Made by a program: the position numbers and the translations under genes
From: Cyanoderma ruficeps
Lineage: Eukaryota; Chordata; Aves; Passeriformes; Timaliidae
Reading direction: 5' to 3'
NCBI GenBank assembly: GCA_008694505.1
Contig: VZDJ01004378.1
Coordinates: 14,036,645 to 14,100,644, forward strand
DNA length: 64,000 nucleotides
Shown here: positions 50,735 to 63,566 of the stretch, piece after piece
Position numbering within the stretch: position 1 is the first letter of the stretch
How the letters are laid out: each line of letters starts with the position of its first letter
Notes under the pieces: generated by a model
Seen by the model: the letters and a program-made list of their open reading frames with translations, nothing else
Database searches by the model: none
What the model was told of the DNA's origin: nothing

Positions 50735-51000
50735 AATAATAGAATCATTTAGGTTGGTAAGACTGCTAAGATTATCATGTGTAACTCAGCACTTCACCAC
50801 AAACCAAATGCTGCAGTCAAATGTTTTTAAAAACTACAGGGATGATGATTCCCACAGTTCACTAGGTACCCTGTTCCACTGCCTATCTACTCTTCCAGTG
50901 AAGAAAGTTTTCCTAATATTCAACTAAATCTCCTCTGCTACAACTTGAGGCCATTTCTTCTCCTCCTATCATGTTACCTGTAATGTTTCCTTCTTCCACT
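50735..51000 (-). mobile_element. CR1 LINE 3' fragment, minus strand, tail-to-tail with its neighbour
   Basis: Antisense CR1: 'aatagaatcatttaggttgg', 'cagggatgatgattcccaca', 'ctaggtaccctgttccactg', 'cagtgaagaaagttttccta' and 'ctacaacttgaggccatttc'. Its 3' end faces the 3' end of the CR1 ending at 50666, with about 68 bp between. About 265 bp remain. Confidence 0.93.
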
Positions 51001-51012
51001 AAGTAACTGGTC

Positions 51013-51391
51013 ACTATCAGTGCTTGTGCTTCCTCCTCACAGACAGCAAGCACTGTCAGCATCAGTGCTTGGCACCATTGGACACTGGATGCAAGCTGAC
51101 TAACACCATCAGTTCATCATCCTACAGTAAAACCTTCATACCTTCTCTCTGTGACTTCCCACAGACAGCACTGCACAACACTGACTCCTCTCTTCCCTCC
51201 AGACAACCACCTGACTCTTCCTCCTAACAGCACAGCCAGCAAACTCTTAACTCCAACTAAGTCTTGACCAGCTATAACACACTCTTTTATAACACCCATC
51301 CTTACTGGACATAACTGTGACCTATTAAGGGCAAAGTTGTTTCCACTGTTTAATAATTAGTTAGCTGCATTTCTTACAATCCGTTGTTCCA
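51013..51391 (-). mobile_element. Possible LTR fragment between two CR1 pieces
   Basis: GC-richer, pyrimidine-rich block with no CR1 match, bounded by CR1 on both sides. On the minus strand it begins TGGAACAACGG (from 51391), or TGTAAGAAATGCAGC (from 51378), and has a clear TATA box (ttataaaagagtg, about 51282-51294). That fits a retroviral U3 followed by R. I cannot find a matching target duplication, and the low end is undefined. The direct repeat 'atcagtgcttg' occurs twice (near 51017 and 51061), and 'caagcact/agtgcttg' forms a short hairpin. Confidence 0.45.
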
Positions 51392-51625
51392 GAGGTCACC
51401 TGGTCACAGAAGATCAGGTTGGTCAAGCAGGATCTGCCTTTCATAAACCCTTCTTCTTCATAAACCATGATGTCTGGGCCCAATTCCCTGGTTGTACCAT
51501 ACACATCCCAGGATGGCACTCAGGATGATCTGTTCCATAACCTTTCTGGCACTGAGGTCACTCTGAGTTTCCCCAGATCCTCTTTACAACCTTTCTTGTA
51601 TATGCGTACAGTCAACTGCGAGTCA
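51392..51625 (-). mobile_element. CR1 LINE fragment from the reverse-transcriptase region
   Basis: Antisense CR1 from well upstream of the 3' end: 'gaggtcacctggtcacagaa', 'atcaggttggtcaagcagga', 'ctgcctttcataaaccc', 'gatgatctgttccataacct' and 'ggcactgaggtcactctgag'. In sense this encodes part of the ORF2 polymerase domain, now broken by substitutions and indels. It may be the 5' portion of the same element as 50735-51000 with the middle lost, or a separate insertion. Confidence 0.88.
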
Positions 51626-54600
51626 ACATAGTCAGCCAAGGACCGCTGGTAAATGAGTTACTTAACCAGCCACTGACTTAAAAGTATTCACAATATCACT
51701 TACATACAATTGTTAAAAATTAATATCAAATAGGAAACATACAAAAAACCACAACTGGTAAGAAATTTGGAACTGTTTGTCATTAAAACAAAAAACAGTA
51801 GAGTAAGACATAAATAAACATATTAAAACTAGTATAATATTCCTTTTCAGACTGAAGTTCATATTTCTGTCTGAACAGTCAATCCTTGCTAAGATTTCAG
51901 TTGCAGGAAAAAGTATTTTTAACACATAACTGATCCTTCAATTATTTTTAATCAGGTCTACATCTATAATGGTAGCCAGCACAAAATAATACTTAGTAGG
52001 CTTCAGCAAAAATGTCAATGTATAATTGCAGTAAACCTACACCACACCTGCTGATGTAGTTAGTCATGTTTTACATTCCTCAAATAGAACAGCTTAGCAG
52101 AAATAACATACAGAAATGTTTACACTTTTAATTGGCAATTATTCTCTGACTTTTGTGTCAAAATTTTCCTCTACACTGGATCCTACACATATGTTTTGTT
52201 GTTATTGATTGTTTTTGTAACATCATATGAGATGGTACATTATGAACAAGGATTATTTGCAAGAATTTTTCCAAAAGTGTTTTAGAATTAGAAAGGATAT
52301 CATAATATTCTTTCAGTATCACAGAACCCTTTTACAGGGATGGACAAAGTCATGCAAAGGCAAATCAAACAGCTCCATAGCATTTGCAAAGCCTGTCTAT
52401 TACTTCTGATAGCTTCCTTCCTAACAGTCCTTTCTACTGAGCTTATATAATACTAATTATATAAAACCTTTTTATAATCACTCTCTCAAGCCATAATGTT
52501 TGATCAATAGGGTTTAACCTTAGCTCATCTAAATTTAGCACAAGGCCTCTCTCTGATCTGTTTCAAACACGGTCTCCTAGCAAATTATAAGTTTGTTTTA
52601 AATCACTTGGCTTGTTCTCTAGGAAGAGGAAAGTCAGGATATACAAATTACTTAACAGTTATGATGAGGTAAGAGAGAAATAGAACTATATTAATATATA
52701 TGTGGATATATCTTGCTTCCCTAAAGTATATTTTGCACACATTTTCTGATTCTTTTTTTTTTACTGAAAGTGCTAGATGTCTATGCTAGATATTTTCTAG
52801 CATATTTCTTATACCAGTTTGTACACACGACTTACATACAAATTAATTTATGACACTTCTGAACAGAGTGTCAAATTCAGTCTCCAATGGCTCAGTGGAG
52901 ACCTCATAGATTTCATCATGTATTTAAATGTAGGGGTAAGGAAAATACTTTTTTACATTTAAAAACATATATATAAAATACATTGTTAAAAACAGTGCAA
53001 ATGGTAAATAACAGGTAAACTCATCCCAGTTTAACATGAGAATAAACTGAAACTAGTTTGCTTACTGAGATTAAGCAGGACTGCATGTACCAGAAATCTA
53101 TGCAGAAAAATACTCTCCCATATTATAAAATACTGCCATATAAATATTCATTATACATTTTATGCTAGTTGTTATACTTGCTCCCCTATCCCTTCATTGT
53201 AATCTTACACCTACAGTAAAATATGTACATTATGACCAATTTTAGTGCATGGGCAGCTGTATTTCTATTTGTCTCAAAACAGAGATGGATTTGACCCACA
53301 AATCTCAGAATTTTTTTTTCATTAAACTTAATGAATTAGATACTATTTGGATTTCTGTATAGTGGATATGACTGAAGTAAATTGATATAATTGTTTCCTA
53401 CTGATACAAACCAGTTCAAAAGCAAACAGAGCTATGTACCTTTATACTGCTAGAACTATGGCATGTTTTGCTTGTAGAAAATCTTAGTTAGATCAGAATT
53501 TCCCATCCTAATTATCTTCTGTTAATTAGAAATAAATAAGGGCAATATATACACTTCACCTGACATGGAAGGCTGTTTCTTTTGGTGTTCCATTGAATGC
53601 ATTTTTGCATTCAATGAAACAGGAACACAAAGCACATATTCAGAATATTAAATTAATTTTCATGGCATCAAAGTCTTAATTTTCAGATTATTAAAGGCTG
53701 TCTTTACAGAAATTTATGGTTTCAATTCACAACACTTTTTGTGAAAACAACTACCCAATAATAACAGAAAGTAGATTGTTTCCTGAGAATTCTGAACACT
53801 GTGGTTCATGATAAGGTTGCTCAGACACTTGAGACTCCTGTTGTAGAGTCCTTTTAGAGTAGGAAATATCCTCAAATATCAAGGGTTCAAAATTAAAATT
53901 ATTAACTAATGAAAGAGTATTGTTTTGTTCATCATCGGACACTACAAGTAGCCTACCTGCAATGAGTGGAGCAAGAATGCAGGGTGCAGCACGCAAAGAC
54001 CCAGGTTTTTTGCCTGTGAAATCTCAACAGGGTGCTCTCAAGTTGGTGCAGGGAGAGCTGGGAGTGATGGTGAAATGCACAGAGTTGGAGCACACACATC
54101 TTTTAGGGAAGGAGAAGTTTGCAGCTGCAGGGAGTGCTCCCTGAAGGGGAAAAGGGCCTTATGACCCACATGGCTGGTCACTGCAGTTAACTGTGAATAC
54201 ATGGTGGAGAGTACTAGACTTTTGGAGACCTTTCATTAGAGAAGGTATTTGAAAAGGTATTCATCAACATTTTTTACATGTCTATTATTGTTGTTTATCT
54301 GTTATATGGCTCATATTGGACCTGAATTATATCTTACTCATTCCTTGTGGATTCTGTGTCATTGATAAATCAATATATCACTTCTATCCTTATTTGTTTT
54401 AAACTACATAAATTGAGCAGATTTTTTTTCCCTATGGTAGCCCTCACAAATGATCTCTTAAACCTCTTCAAAAGAAATAATCATTCTGATAGTAAGAGTT
54501 GAAAATACAGGCCCTATTGCAAACAAAAGACTTCAAAATATTGGTAGAGGGGCAGATCTGATTCTGTTCTTTCTGAAAGAATGTTTAGTAAGATTCACAC

Positions 54601-57600
54601 CAGGTGCTCATGCAGTGTTTGCAGATAATTTGAGCTGAGGGAGGCGCACAGCTCCCAGGGAGAGCTATGACTTATGTGGATTCACCACAAGAATGCCTCT
54701 GCTGGATCTGACACCTGGGGAAACTTTCGAAGCCTTAGATTTTAGAGGCAAACACTATGCTGAAAAAAATAAAGCAAACTTAACTCATTATACTGAGTTC
54801 ATATAGCAAACCTGAAGAGCAGCAGAATCCCCCATTCCACACCTGCAAACACTCACTCTGCTGAAATCTGCTCTAGCTGCAGGTGATAGATGAACCTTTT
54901 TGGCAGCACACAATCAAGCGTACTGCAGCAATTCAACCGTGATATCAGAAAGATCCATGTAACAGGTCAACTTGTGAGAGAGGAATGTAAAGTTCTCATC
55001 AACCTAAAAGGTTTAAAAAACCTTTAAAAGACATTTCAAGCTGTGACTGACAGATGATTTTCTGACATTCACTTTTGATCGATCTGTGCAAATAAATCTC
55101 AAGGCCAACACAGTATCAGACCTGCAATACTGTATTTCATACTATATCATTCAAAGGATATATATAACTGAGAGTATCTAAAGAGCAGGAGACTTTCTTT
55201 ACAAATATCCATTTTTCCTCTCTGAAATGGACATAGCCTAACAAGATCTGAGTTAGATCATCATGGTTTTAGTCGAAACATGATTTTTTTCCCCAAAACT
55301 TTAAAGATCTCTCGAGCCCCTAAAGCTTCTGTGGACATAGAAGAACCTGACACTGTAAATTCCTGTAAACTTGTTGGTGTCTTCCCCTATTTCAGGTCAT
55401 TCTAAGATGAAAGTTGATATTGAGAGTCCTTATCTAGTATAATTGAAAAACAGATGTTCATTTCTTCCTCAGGGAATTCCTTAGTAAACAGCAAAGTCAG
55501 AGAAAAAGCAACTGAGGAGTAAAAGCACATTGAAAGCATAGTGCCGAATCCAAAACCAACGAATAATGCTCTCCACAGATATGTTCTTACTCTTCCCTCA
55601 CTCTCCTATGGTCTTGTGCATCACTTTAATCCCAAGTCATTGTCTCAGATATCTCCTGGAAAACTTGCCTAATTATATGAAAAGCATTTGTAGCAGAAGA
55701 GAATGCAGATATCTGTTGAATTGTGCTATTTTTAGAGCTGTCTAACTTAGTAGTAATAATAAAATCTTAGGTGAACACAGGAAAGAGTTGAAAAATTGAA
55801 ATAAAATTTATAAATTAATTTATTTAGATGTTTTCATTGTTTGCTAGGACTTCATCCTCTGGCTATCTTCTCCATGTACTTAACCTGCCCTTTCTGCCTC
55901 TATCTCACTCACAGCACTGTTGTTTCTAGGTGACATTTAGAATATCTATAAGGGAAATTTTCACACTTTTTAATGGGGAAAAAATCGAGCATGGCATATG
56001 GGTAATGCAGGCAGCATTTATTTCACTGTGTGAAACTCTAACTTCACTTGTTACGTTGAACAATTGGGAATATGCCTCCTCCAAACTACCATCTTGCTAA
56101 TATTTCAAATTATATATATCTGTGTTTAATTCTTGCCTAGGAAAATCTCTCTCTTCCTTCTTCCTTGTAATGAGCTTCATACTGAACTGTATTAGTATTA
56201 TGTATGATCTCAATAATATTGAGACTATAATAACAGAATAAATTGACTTGCTCAGTGCAATAATGTAGTTATTTAGCACACATTAATATGTTAAGAGCAG
56301 ACATTTTATCTCATTCTGTCTCACTTTACGGACCTAAACAAAGTGACTAAGCACAGTACTCCCATTGCCAGTGCAATGACACAGACACCTTCATACGGTA
56401 AATTAGATCCTAAAGAAGGTGTCTCTTTTTCTGTCCACTGCTTGAGTCCATAGGGCAGCTCTGTTTAGAGTGTAGGCCACTCAGTTCTGTGTCTAATGAT
56501 GCACAAGATGGATCTGGACCTGTAAACTTTTACACGGGCATGTTCTGTTAGCTCTCAGAACAAACAGAAATGCCTGCAACTGCTGCAAGACCACTGCCAA
56601 AAAAACTGAAGGAAAAATAATTTGGGGGAAAAAATGGAGGAAAAGCCATACCAAAACCTGTTTCTGGAACAGGTGGTAGGAAATTTCTTGAGATATAGTT
56701 GTAATATAATGATGCCTTGAATAGAGAAAGAGCAGCGAATACTATAAGCAGGATGATAGAGAGCACCTTATATAGAGAAAGGCAGAAGAGTGACTTCTAA
56801 GGACTTGAAAATCTCTCTCTAGGGAGAGACAAATAGAGAGAAAGCTTAAGAAATGGAAGAGTTTTCTGATTTTGGTTGTAGACTGTAGGAAAAAAGTAAT
56901 GAAAAGACAGGCAAAAAATATTATTTTATTTTCATTCTTTCCTTTTTTTCCATGATGAATTTTTCCAGCTTCTCTTTTCTGAATTCTTTTTACCTTGGGC
57001 CCTGGCTGTTGGAGATGAAAAAGACCAACCAACCAAAACACTGATAACATTTACAGAAGTTGATCCTGCGGGGAAAAAAGTCTAAAGAGATATTTCTGGC
57101 TCACTTAAGGGTAGGCAGAAATGTAGTATATACTTTTGTGTATGAACAGGCTTAACAAGTTGGCTCATGTACCAGAAGCAGTCAAGATCAGCCAGAGCTA
57201 ATTCACTCCATGCATGGGGACCTGGGGAAGAGGGAATTTAAAACACAGCCTTAGTTAAAGGGAAATTTCCATCTCAGGAAAAAATGGTCTTATCAGAGAC
57301 ATTTGTCAATGTCGCATTTTTGTAAATAATTTCTAGGCCCAAGGAAATGGCTTTCTGGGCTGCTTTGCTTTTGCAGTCAATAAGTATTTTCTTGACTAGT
57401 TTATCAATGATAAAGATGACATATTTAGGTAAGGAATATTTCTATTAGGGTCTAGTCAGCAACATGGCCTAATTAATCCTGCTGCTTCCTTTTCTGGTAG
57501 GCAAATAACACTTAAGTGCTGAGCATTTCAGAATGAAGTAGACTTTGTGATAGACTTCTGTTTTGAAATGCTACCCTTGGTGTAGAGTCTGGTAATGAAG

Positions 57601-57631
57601 AGCCAACATTAGGAGCCTAGACTTAACTCAG
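51626..57631. other. Unique AT-rich DNA, no gene seen
   Basis: About 6 kb without recognised genes or young repeats. It contains the hairpin at 53587-53620 and a GC-richer patch at about 53980-54180 of unknown origin. Confidence 0.5.
53587..53620. repeat. Perfect-loop hairpin: 15-bp arms, 4-bp loop
   Basis: gttccattgaatgca (53587-53601) and tgcattcaatgaaac (53606-53620) are inverted repeats with one mismatch, separated by tttt. In RNA this would fold into a stable stem-loop, but the arms are shorter than a typical miRNA precursor and do not extend usefully outward. Confidence 0.88.
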
Positions 57632-57639
57632 TGTATAAG

Positions 57640-58151
57640 TGTGAAGGCCCAAGGGCCTGTCAGAGATACCCTTTTAGATTAGGGTGAGAAAAACCTTTCT
57701 CCCATGGGCCTTTGCAGCCACACATTAATATTTCTTAGGTTTCCTTGTTCTACTGGTCTGCTAAGTTTATGTCACCCTGTTCACCACATATGTACCCCTT
57801 CTAGAATGTTCTTCCTTACCTTGGACCCCATTGGGTTATTTTTGCCGCAGTACCCCACCCCTGTGATCCCCCCAGTTCCTAGCCACTCCTCTGCACCACT
57901 TCTCCCTGTCCCTACTGGACCCTGACTCTCAGAAACACCCCTTTTATCTGGTATATAACCCTGGATCCTTGGCCCCATTTTGGCTCTCGTCCCTGGAACA
58001 CATTCGAAGCTGTACCCACGATGCATGTGCCGACAACAAACAGCCCTCGGATTCCCAAACTGGATCCCATCTTTTTGCCTTTATCCTCAGATGAGTGCAC
58101 CAGGCCCCGGAGGCAAAAGTTGCTCTCAGGGACACGTTGTTGCATGATACA
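57640..58151 (+). mobile_element. Solo LTR, + orientation (ERVK-like, about 512 bp)
   Basis: Starts TGTGAAGGCCCAAGGGCCT (with an AGGCCC/GGGCCT hairpin) and ends GTTGTTGCATGATACA. A TATA box, gtatataacc, lies at about 57951-57960, in the right place for a U3/R junction. The 6 bp before it (tataag, 57634-57639) and after it (tataaa, 58152-58157) match at 5 of 6, suggesting a 6-bp target duplication with one change. A start at 57632 (TGTATAAG) would give a better inverted repeat with the end but no duplication. GC-rich compared with its flanks. No internal viral genes are adjacent, and open frames in this block on either strand are not genes. Confidence 0.65.
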
Positions 58152-58157
58152 TATAAA

Positions 58158-61100
58158 TAGTAAGGATTGCCACTTCAACATTTCATTTCTGTTTCAGTTC
58201 AGCCTACAATTAGCTTTTGCCTTTTTTTTTTCTTTTGTTGCTACAATTAGCAGACGGCTTTGGATATTAAGTTAACTTCTAGAAAGATATTTATATTAAG
58301 ATATTGAGAACTAGGATTTTATTTTCCAGTTGACTTCTTTTCCAGCTGTCTCCACTAATTCATGTTGCCAGGTCTGTTGATTGCTAAGTTTACTATGGCA
58401 AGTCTCACTTGCAAGCAACCTGCTCTGATTAGATCTAAACTATCCCTTGGAAAAAAAATATAATTTACATTTTTGTTTAGGTACACAGCATGCTAATAGA
58501 TTACAGGTGCCAGATTTAATGTGAAACATTGGTTCAAGTTTAATTTCTCACATGGCAAGTTGAAAAAACTTCTGTAGATTGCTCTCCCCAGCACAGAGTG
58601 CTATGCTGTGGGATACCCAGACCGTGCATCCGCATAGCTGTATGTAAATTCATTACCCAAGTGAAAGAAACACAAGACATTATCTTCAGCATAGCATACT
58701 GTTAAGTGGGCATACTAAAACTTTGGCACAATAAAGCATTTTGACAGTACTCAAAGCACTGGTTCCTTATAGATACACATTTTATAAGGTCGCATCACAA
58801 CAGAAATTTTACTGATAGATAAATTGAAGAGAACAAACCCTTGGTCATCAAGACGATAAAGGCAAGTAGCAGGTGATACAATGGAACTGCTATGTTAATT
58901 TTGGCAGGCCAAGAGTCAGAGTCAAAAAAAGTACTTGCATTCTGGCCTGTGAGCTGTAGACATCCATTCCATACATCTTCTGACTACCCTGTGTTTGGTT
59001 TTTTTACATACAACTTTCCTGCAGAATTCATGTTTCCTCGTCTGGTTCAGTTCTGAAACAAAGTGCACTTTAATGAAGATGTAGCACTGACACTATCATC
59101 TAAAGAACAACACTAAAAAGAGGTTTTCAGATCTCTGCATTTTGACTCACAGAGAAGAAAGGCAATTTATTTTTTTAAAAGGCAATCAACTAAAATCGTT
59201 AAAATGGGCTCTAAACATTTTCATTGCTCAGCTATAAAGAATAACATCTAAACTGCCTTCTGAATAAAACAGTTCTATAGGAGGTTAACAGAAAATCTTG
59301 AATGAATTGCCAGTTCCATCGATTAGATTCAATTTACGACACCATCAGAGTAAAAGCTAATTTTATTTAACTTATTTTGCCTATTGTTATTCTGCACATC
59401 AGTAGAAGACTAACCCATTTTCTCTCCTACATGATCCTATTATCAATCAATCAATAATTTTCAACTGAAAAAGGCAGAATTTCAATATAGTTTCAATCTT
59501 GAATCTTTCAGAAGTCAATCTGTTCTCCTTCATTTTGATCAAAAGGTAAATAGTGAGGAATAAAACTTTAGATCTGTTTATGTGATCTAAAAAATTCTAT
59601 AGTTGAAGTCAGCTGCTATTTAACACTGGGCATGACAGATTTCAGACAAATCTTCTAAGAGCAGCACAAATTCAGCATTCATATTTTCACAATAAATGAC
59701 AACAAATCATTTCCCCTAAGGTCTTAAAAGTAAAATGTGCATGAATCCCAGCTCCTTTACAAATAAACTAGAATGAATTTCTATTATTTAATCAAAATTA
59801 TCACTGCTTTTCACAGTTTCAGAACTGAAAGGTAGACGAATAAGTAATTACTAATCAAATATGAGAGTTTGGTTTTGACATTGGTTAAAGGTTGAACCAA
59901 CCACTCACTGACTAACACAACATGCTATGTATTTTTAAACATTACTGAAACAGTACAATTCAGAAAAAAGCAATGTGGTTTGTAGTCATAACATGACAGG
60001 AGACTTTTTATTTTCCAACAATTCTGTCTTTTACAATTTAACATTATCTGTAGAATTATCAGTGTATTGAAAAACTTATTCAGACCTGGATGTTAGCCTC
60101 TAATTTCAGAGGAGATTATTGCAATTTCTTTTTTTCCTGCTTTTATCAGCTTCTTTATTTCTCAAATTATATCACACAATTATTCAGCTGCTAACCTTTC
60201 AAACCTAAATGTTTTGGAGTTTTTTTCTTATAATGGTAGATCTCTTTTAGAGGACTTTCCTACTACATGATCATCATCTTGGGTTGATACACAACAAGTT
60301 TTCCACTTAACGAGATTTAATATTCCATCATGTTAGCTTTCTAGCACTATTAAAATGTGAACACTCTGGGATCCTATTCTTTTCACAATTTCTTCTGTTT
60401 TTCTGTTCTCAGCTTTAAAATATTTCTCTGGATCTCAACAGATCTATTGACAAATAAAAACCCAACACTTTATTATTTTTTCACCAATAGACAAGCATCT
60501 GGCTAAATAAACAGCTGTTAAAGGTATAAAAATAGGAATGAAGAGTTACAAACGTACTTAAAAATTCCGTGGTTTCAATTTCCATTTAAAATATATTCTT
60601 CAGTAATTAGTTTTCGTATTTTAGTCTCTAACACTCAAGTCACTCACCCACATAAAAACACTGCTTAAAGCCTGAAGTAGTAACAGTTGCAGTACCACTG
60701 CAGTATAACACAGTACCCAGCCATAGTACCTAAATGTTTATAGTTCTAGGTAACATCACAGATACTTTATTGCATATAAATGCCTTTCAATTATTATAAC
60801 ATATCTTACATTTTATATTGCTACACCTCTATTGCAACCACAGAAAATACTGATAAAAAAAAAAAAACAGCTTTCTAAGGCAGTGATCCATTGTGACCCA
60901 GCTGAGTTCTCAAGTGAAATTCTCATCTGATAAGATCTCAGAGAAACAGAATGATCACTTGTGAAATTCTCTTTTTTCTCCTGCTTTTTTTCTTCAGGTT
61001 GTTAATTTTTCTGAAGTATGTTCACTCCCTATTTCAAAACACTGTTATCATTGTCCTTATGAAACAGGTGATAGAATTGATACTGCAGAATAACAAGATA

Positions 61101-62699
61101 ATGGCAGCACCCTTAATGACCTGAACACACCTACTGTGGGCTACTCTTCTCTGTACTATTCTTAAATCTATGGAAGTTTTCTAATTCCAAAGATGAGCAT
61201 AATATAAAAAGGAGAAGTGGGAAACAGGCATAGCTGAAATGGTAAACTGGGATTCATCATCAGCCCAGTCTGAGGCAGGTTCAACAAGTTATGGTCAAAT
61301 TAGTCTCTGTTACTGCATTGTTCAAATATTAGTAATTAATTGTGGTATTACACATTTTGAGCCCACAAACTAGAAACATACCGTTTTAGGCAGCAGGAAA
61401 ACACAGAACAGAGGAAATGCTGCAGGTGAAGTGACAAGAAATGCTTTAAACCTTTTTAATAAAATCTTTTATGTGACATTAGGATGTAGCAAGCCGACAG
61501 AGTGGTGGCAGTGGCTTTTTGTTATCATCATGGCAAAAAGAGTGCAATTATATCTGTGTATACATGGCTCCATCTAGATTTCCAACCACCCAAAACTGGA
61601 TTTTCTAACACCAAATCCTATTGCCAAAATAATTAATTCCAGGAATGAGTAATGTGTTCATTCTCCAGAGCAAGTCTTATTTCTACAGCAAAAGAAAACT
61701 TCTGTGTCTTTTCACCACATCTGCAACTTTCCTAAAGGCTCAGCCACCCTGTACTCCATCCTGTACAACCATCCTCTACTATTTTTTCCTCTACAAGCTG
61801 CAATATTCCACAAGATCAGCAAAGGAGCCTTGCAACTCAAACTAACATTTCATAGAGTCTCTTTGAATTTCTGAAGCAAACATTCAATATTTTATAATTT
61901 TAGAAAAGAGATACTGTTAGAGATTCTGTTTCTAGGGATATATTGCTTCTGTGCTTAACCATATTTAATTAAGTTGTCCTCGTTTTAAGCCTGGGGTGCT
62001 AAATATGATAATGCTTTCAAATTTTCATGAAAGCTGTTTGAAAAATCTCATCAGTGGACAAATAGAGATTGTTCTTAACCAGTAATATTTCTTTCCAGGC
62101 ATATGGCTGAACTATTTCAGGGAAGGAGTTTATTATTTGCTAAGAAAACCAGAGAAGATAACAATGTGACAGGACCAGGATGAAATCCATCTGCCATTCA
62201 AGTGGAACAGAGGTTGCCCAGGGCTCTGGGCTGCCTCAGTTTGTGCACTGATGCATTCACAGACATTACCTGTAGAAAGTATATTTGCTTTTCCCAATAG
62301 AAATCACAGACATATAGCAAAAGAGTGTGAAGAATACATTAAAATGAATATATGGGAGCTAGATAAGAAATGCTGAGGCCCCATTACAAAAAAATTTCAA
62401 CTTGCCAGCCACAGCTCTTATTAATTACTGGTGTAAAAGACCGCAGACATAGACACACATTTTGTTGAGCTTTTCTTAGTCATTAGCACCATTTTTTCTT
62501 GCAGATCCATTAAGTCCATTATCACCAAATTTTTGCAAGTTCCCTTCATTTTATTTAAACCTGTACATATGCATGGATTGGGAGGACTGATTTTTTTGCT
62601 GCACTGCTGTAGTGACTAGCAACTTATAACACAATAGACAATAAAAATCATAACCCCTAAGAACCTATTAATAAGACCTCTTGAATTCAGCAACACAAA
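58158..62699. other. Unique AT-rich DNA, no gene seen
   Basis: No recognised exon, RNA gene or retroelement. Short features only, such as a tcaatcaatcaa run near 59445 and an A run at about 60856-60867. Confidence 0.5.
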
Positions 62700-62810
62700 C
62701 CTCATTTATTCATGGACCTGAGGCTGCCAGCTCTAGAGGCACAGTTTTGCAGTAAGCTGTAGGAACTTTGGTCTCATGAGAATTCCTGCCTGCCACACGG
62801 CTGATCCCTA

Positions 62811-63566
62811 TGTGGCGTGGTTGCCAGTTGCCAGAGAAATCTCCCAAGCCAGCCCTTGCTACCCAGTCTGCGCCAGGAGTGGCCGCCCCCAGGTCTAGCT
62901 CGGACCCGAGTGGTGGTGCAGAGCAGGGCTGCTTCTGCCCTCAACAGCAGCCAGTGGTACAGTGTCTAGGATCAGGACAAAGAACAGGGAGGAGCCTTCC
63001 GTGTGTTTCTCAAAGGAGTTGAATACCAGAAAACGGTCAGGAAAGAAAAGCCAAGTCACATCCTTTTGCGCCAGCTTTTAAGCGGGGGTGGAACAAGGGG
63101 TGGGTACAATACAATAACAAATCAGGAACAAGCCAGGGAGGAGCTGAAGGAGGGGCTGACAAGATTACAACCAATGGGGGAAACAAGGGGAAGATACAGC
63201 TTGAGAGGACAAATAGGGCATCAAGGAACATGGAAACTTCTAGACCTGAAGGCAGGGTCAGCTGTGGATTGACAACAGTAGGAGGCAGAGTCAGGGAGGA
63301 GTTTACGCAGGGGATTGGGACAACAAGGATTGACAGGGAGCTTTCTAGAACAAGAGGCAGAGATCAAGGGGGATGGGCAACCAGGTAGGCAGGATAAAGA
63401 ACAGGTTTAAGGAGTAACTGACGACTAGGGAAGGGAGGAGAAAACTTGGAGCAGACCAACCACATGGGGAAAAACATGAACATACCATTAAAGGAGGTAC
63501 AGAGAACATGCAATAAAGAAATACACACCACCACACTTCTGTGCATGGCACATTATCAATGGCACA
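62811..63566 (-). mobile_element. Solo LTR or LTR fragment, minus strand (ends approximate)
   Basis: The low end starts TGTGGCGTGGTTGCC, so on the minus strand the element would end GGCAACCACGCCACA. On that strand the U3 region is pyrimidine-rich with repeated CTCCTCCCTG and TTGT(C/T)... words and a CCAAT-like 'ccattggttgtaatc' near 63163-63177. A TATA-like 'cttaaaagctgg' lies near 63072-63083. A minus-strand AATAAA lies at 62705-62710, outside the assumed low end, so the true end may be lower. No target duplication was found, and the high end is placed at a CA near 63566 only by composition and a TGTG-type inverted repeat. The small open frames here are not genes. Confidence 0.5.

Noticed and set aside
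52314..52345. Possible CR1 terminus ('agtatcacagaaccc')
   Set aside because: Too short, with no downstream CR1 hallmarks.
55007..55025. aaaggttt/aaaccttt mini-hairpin
   Set aside because: 8-bp AT-biased stem, likely by chance in this composition.
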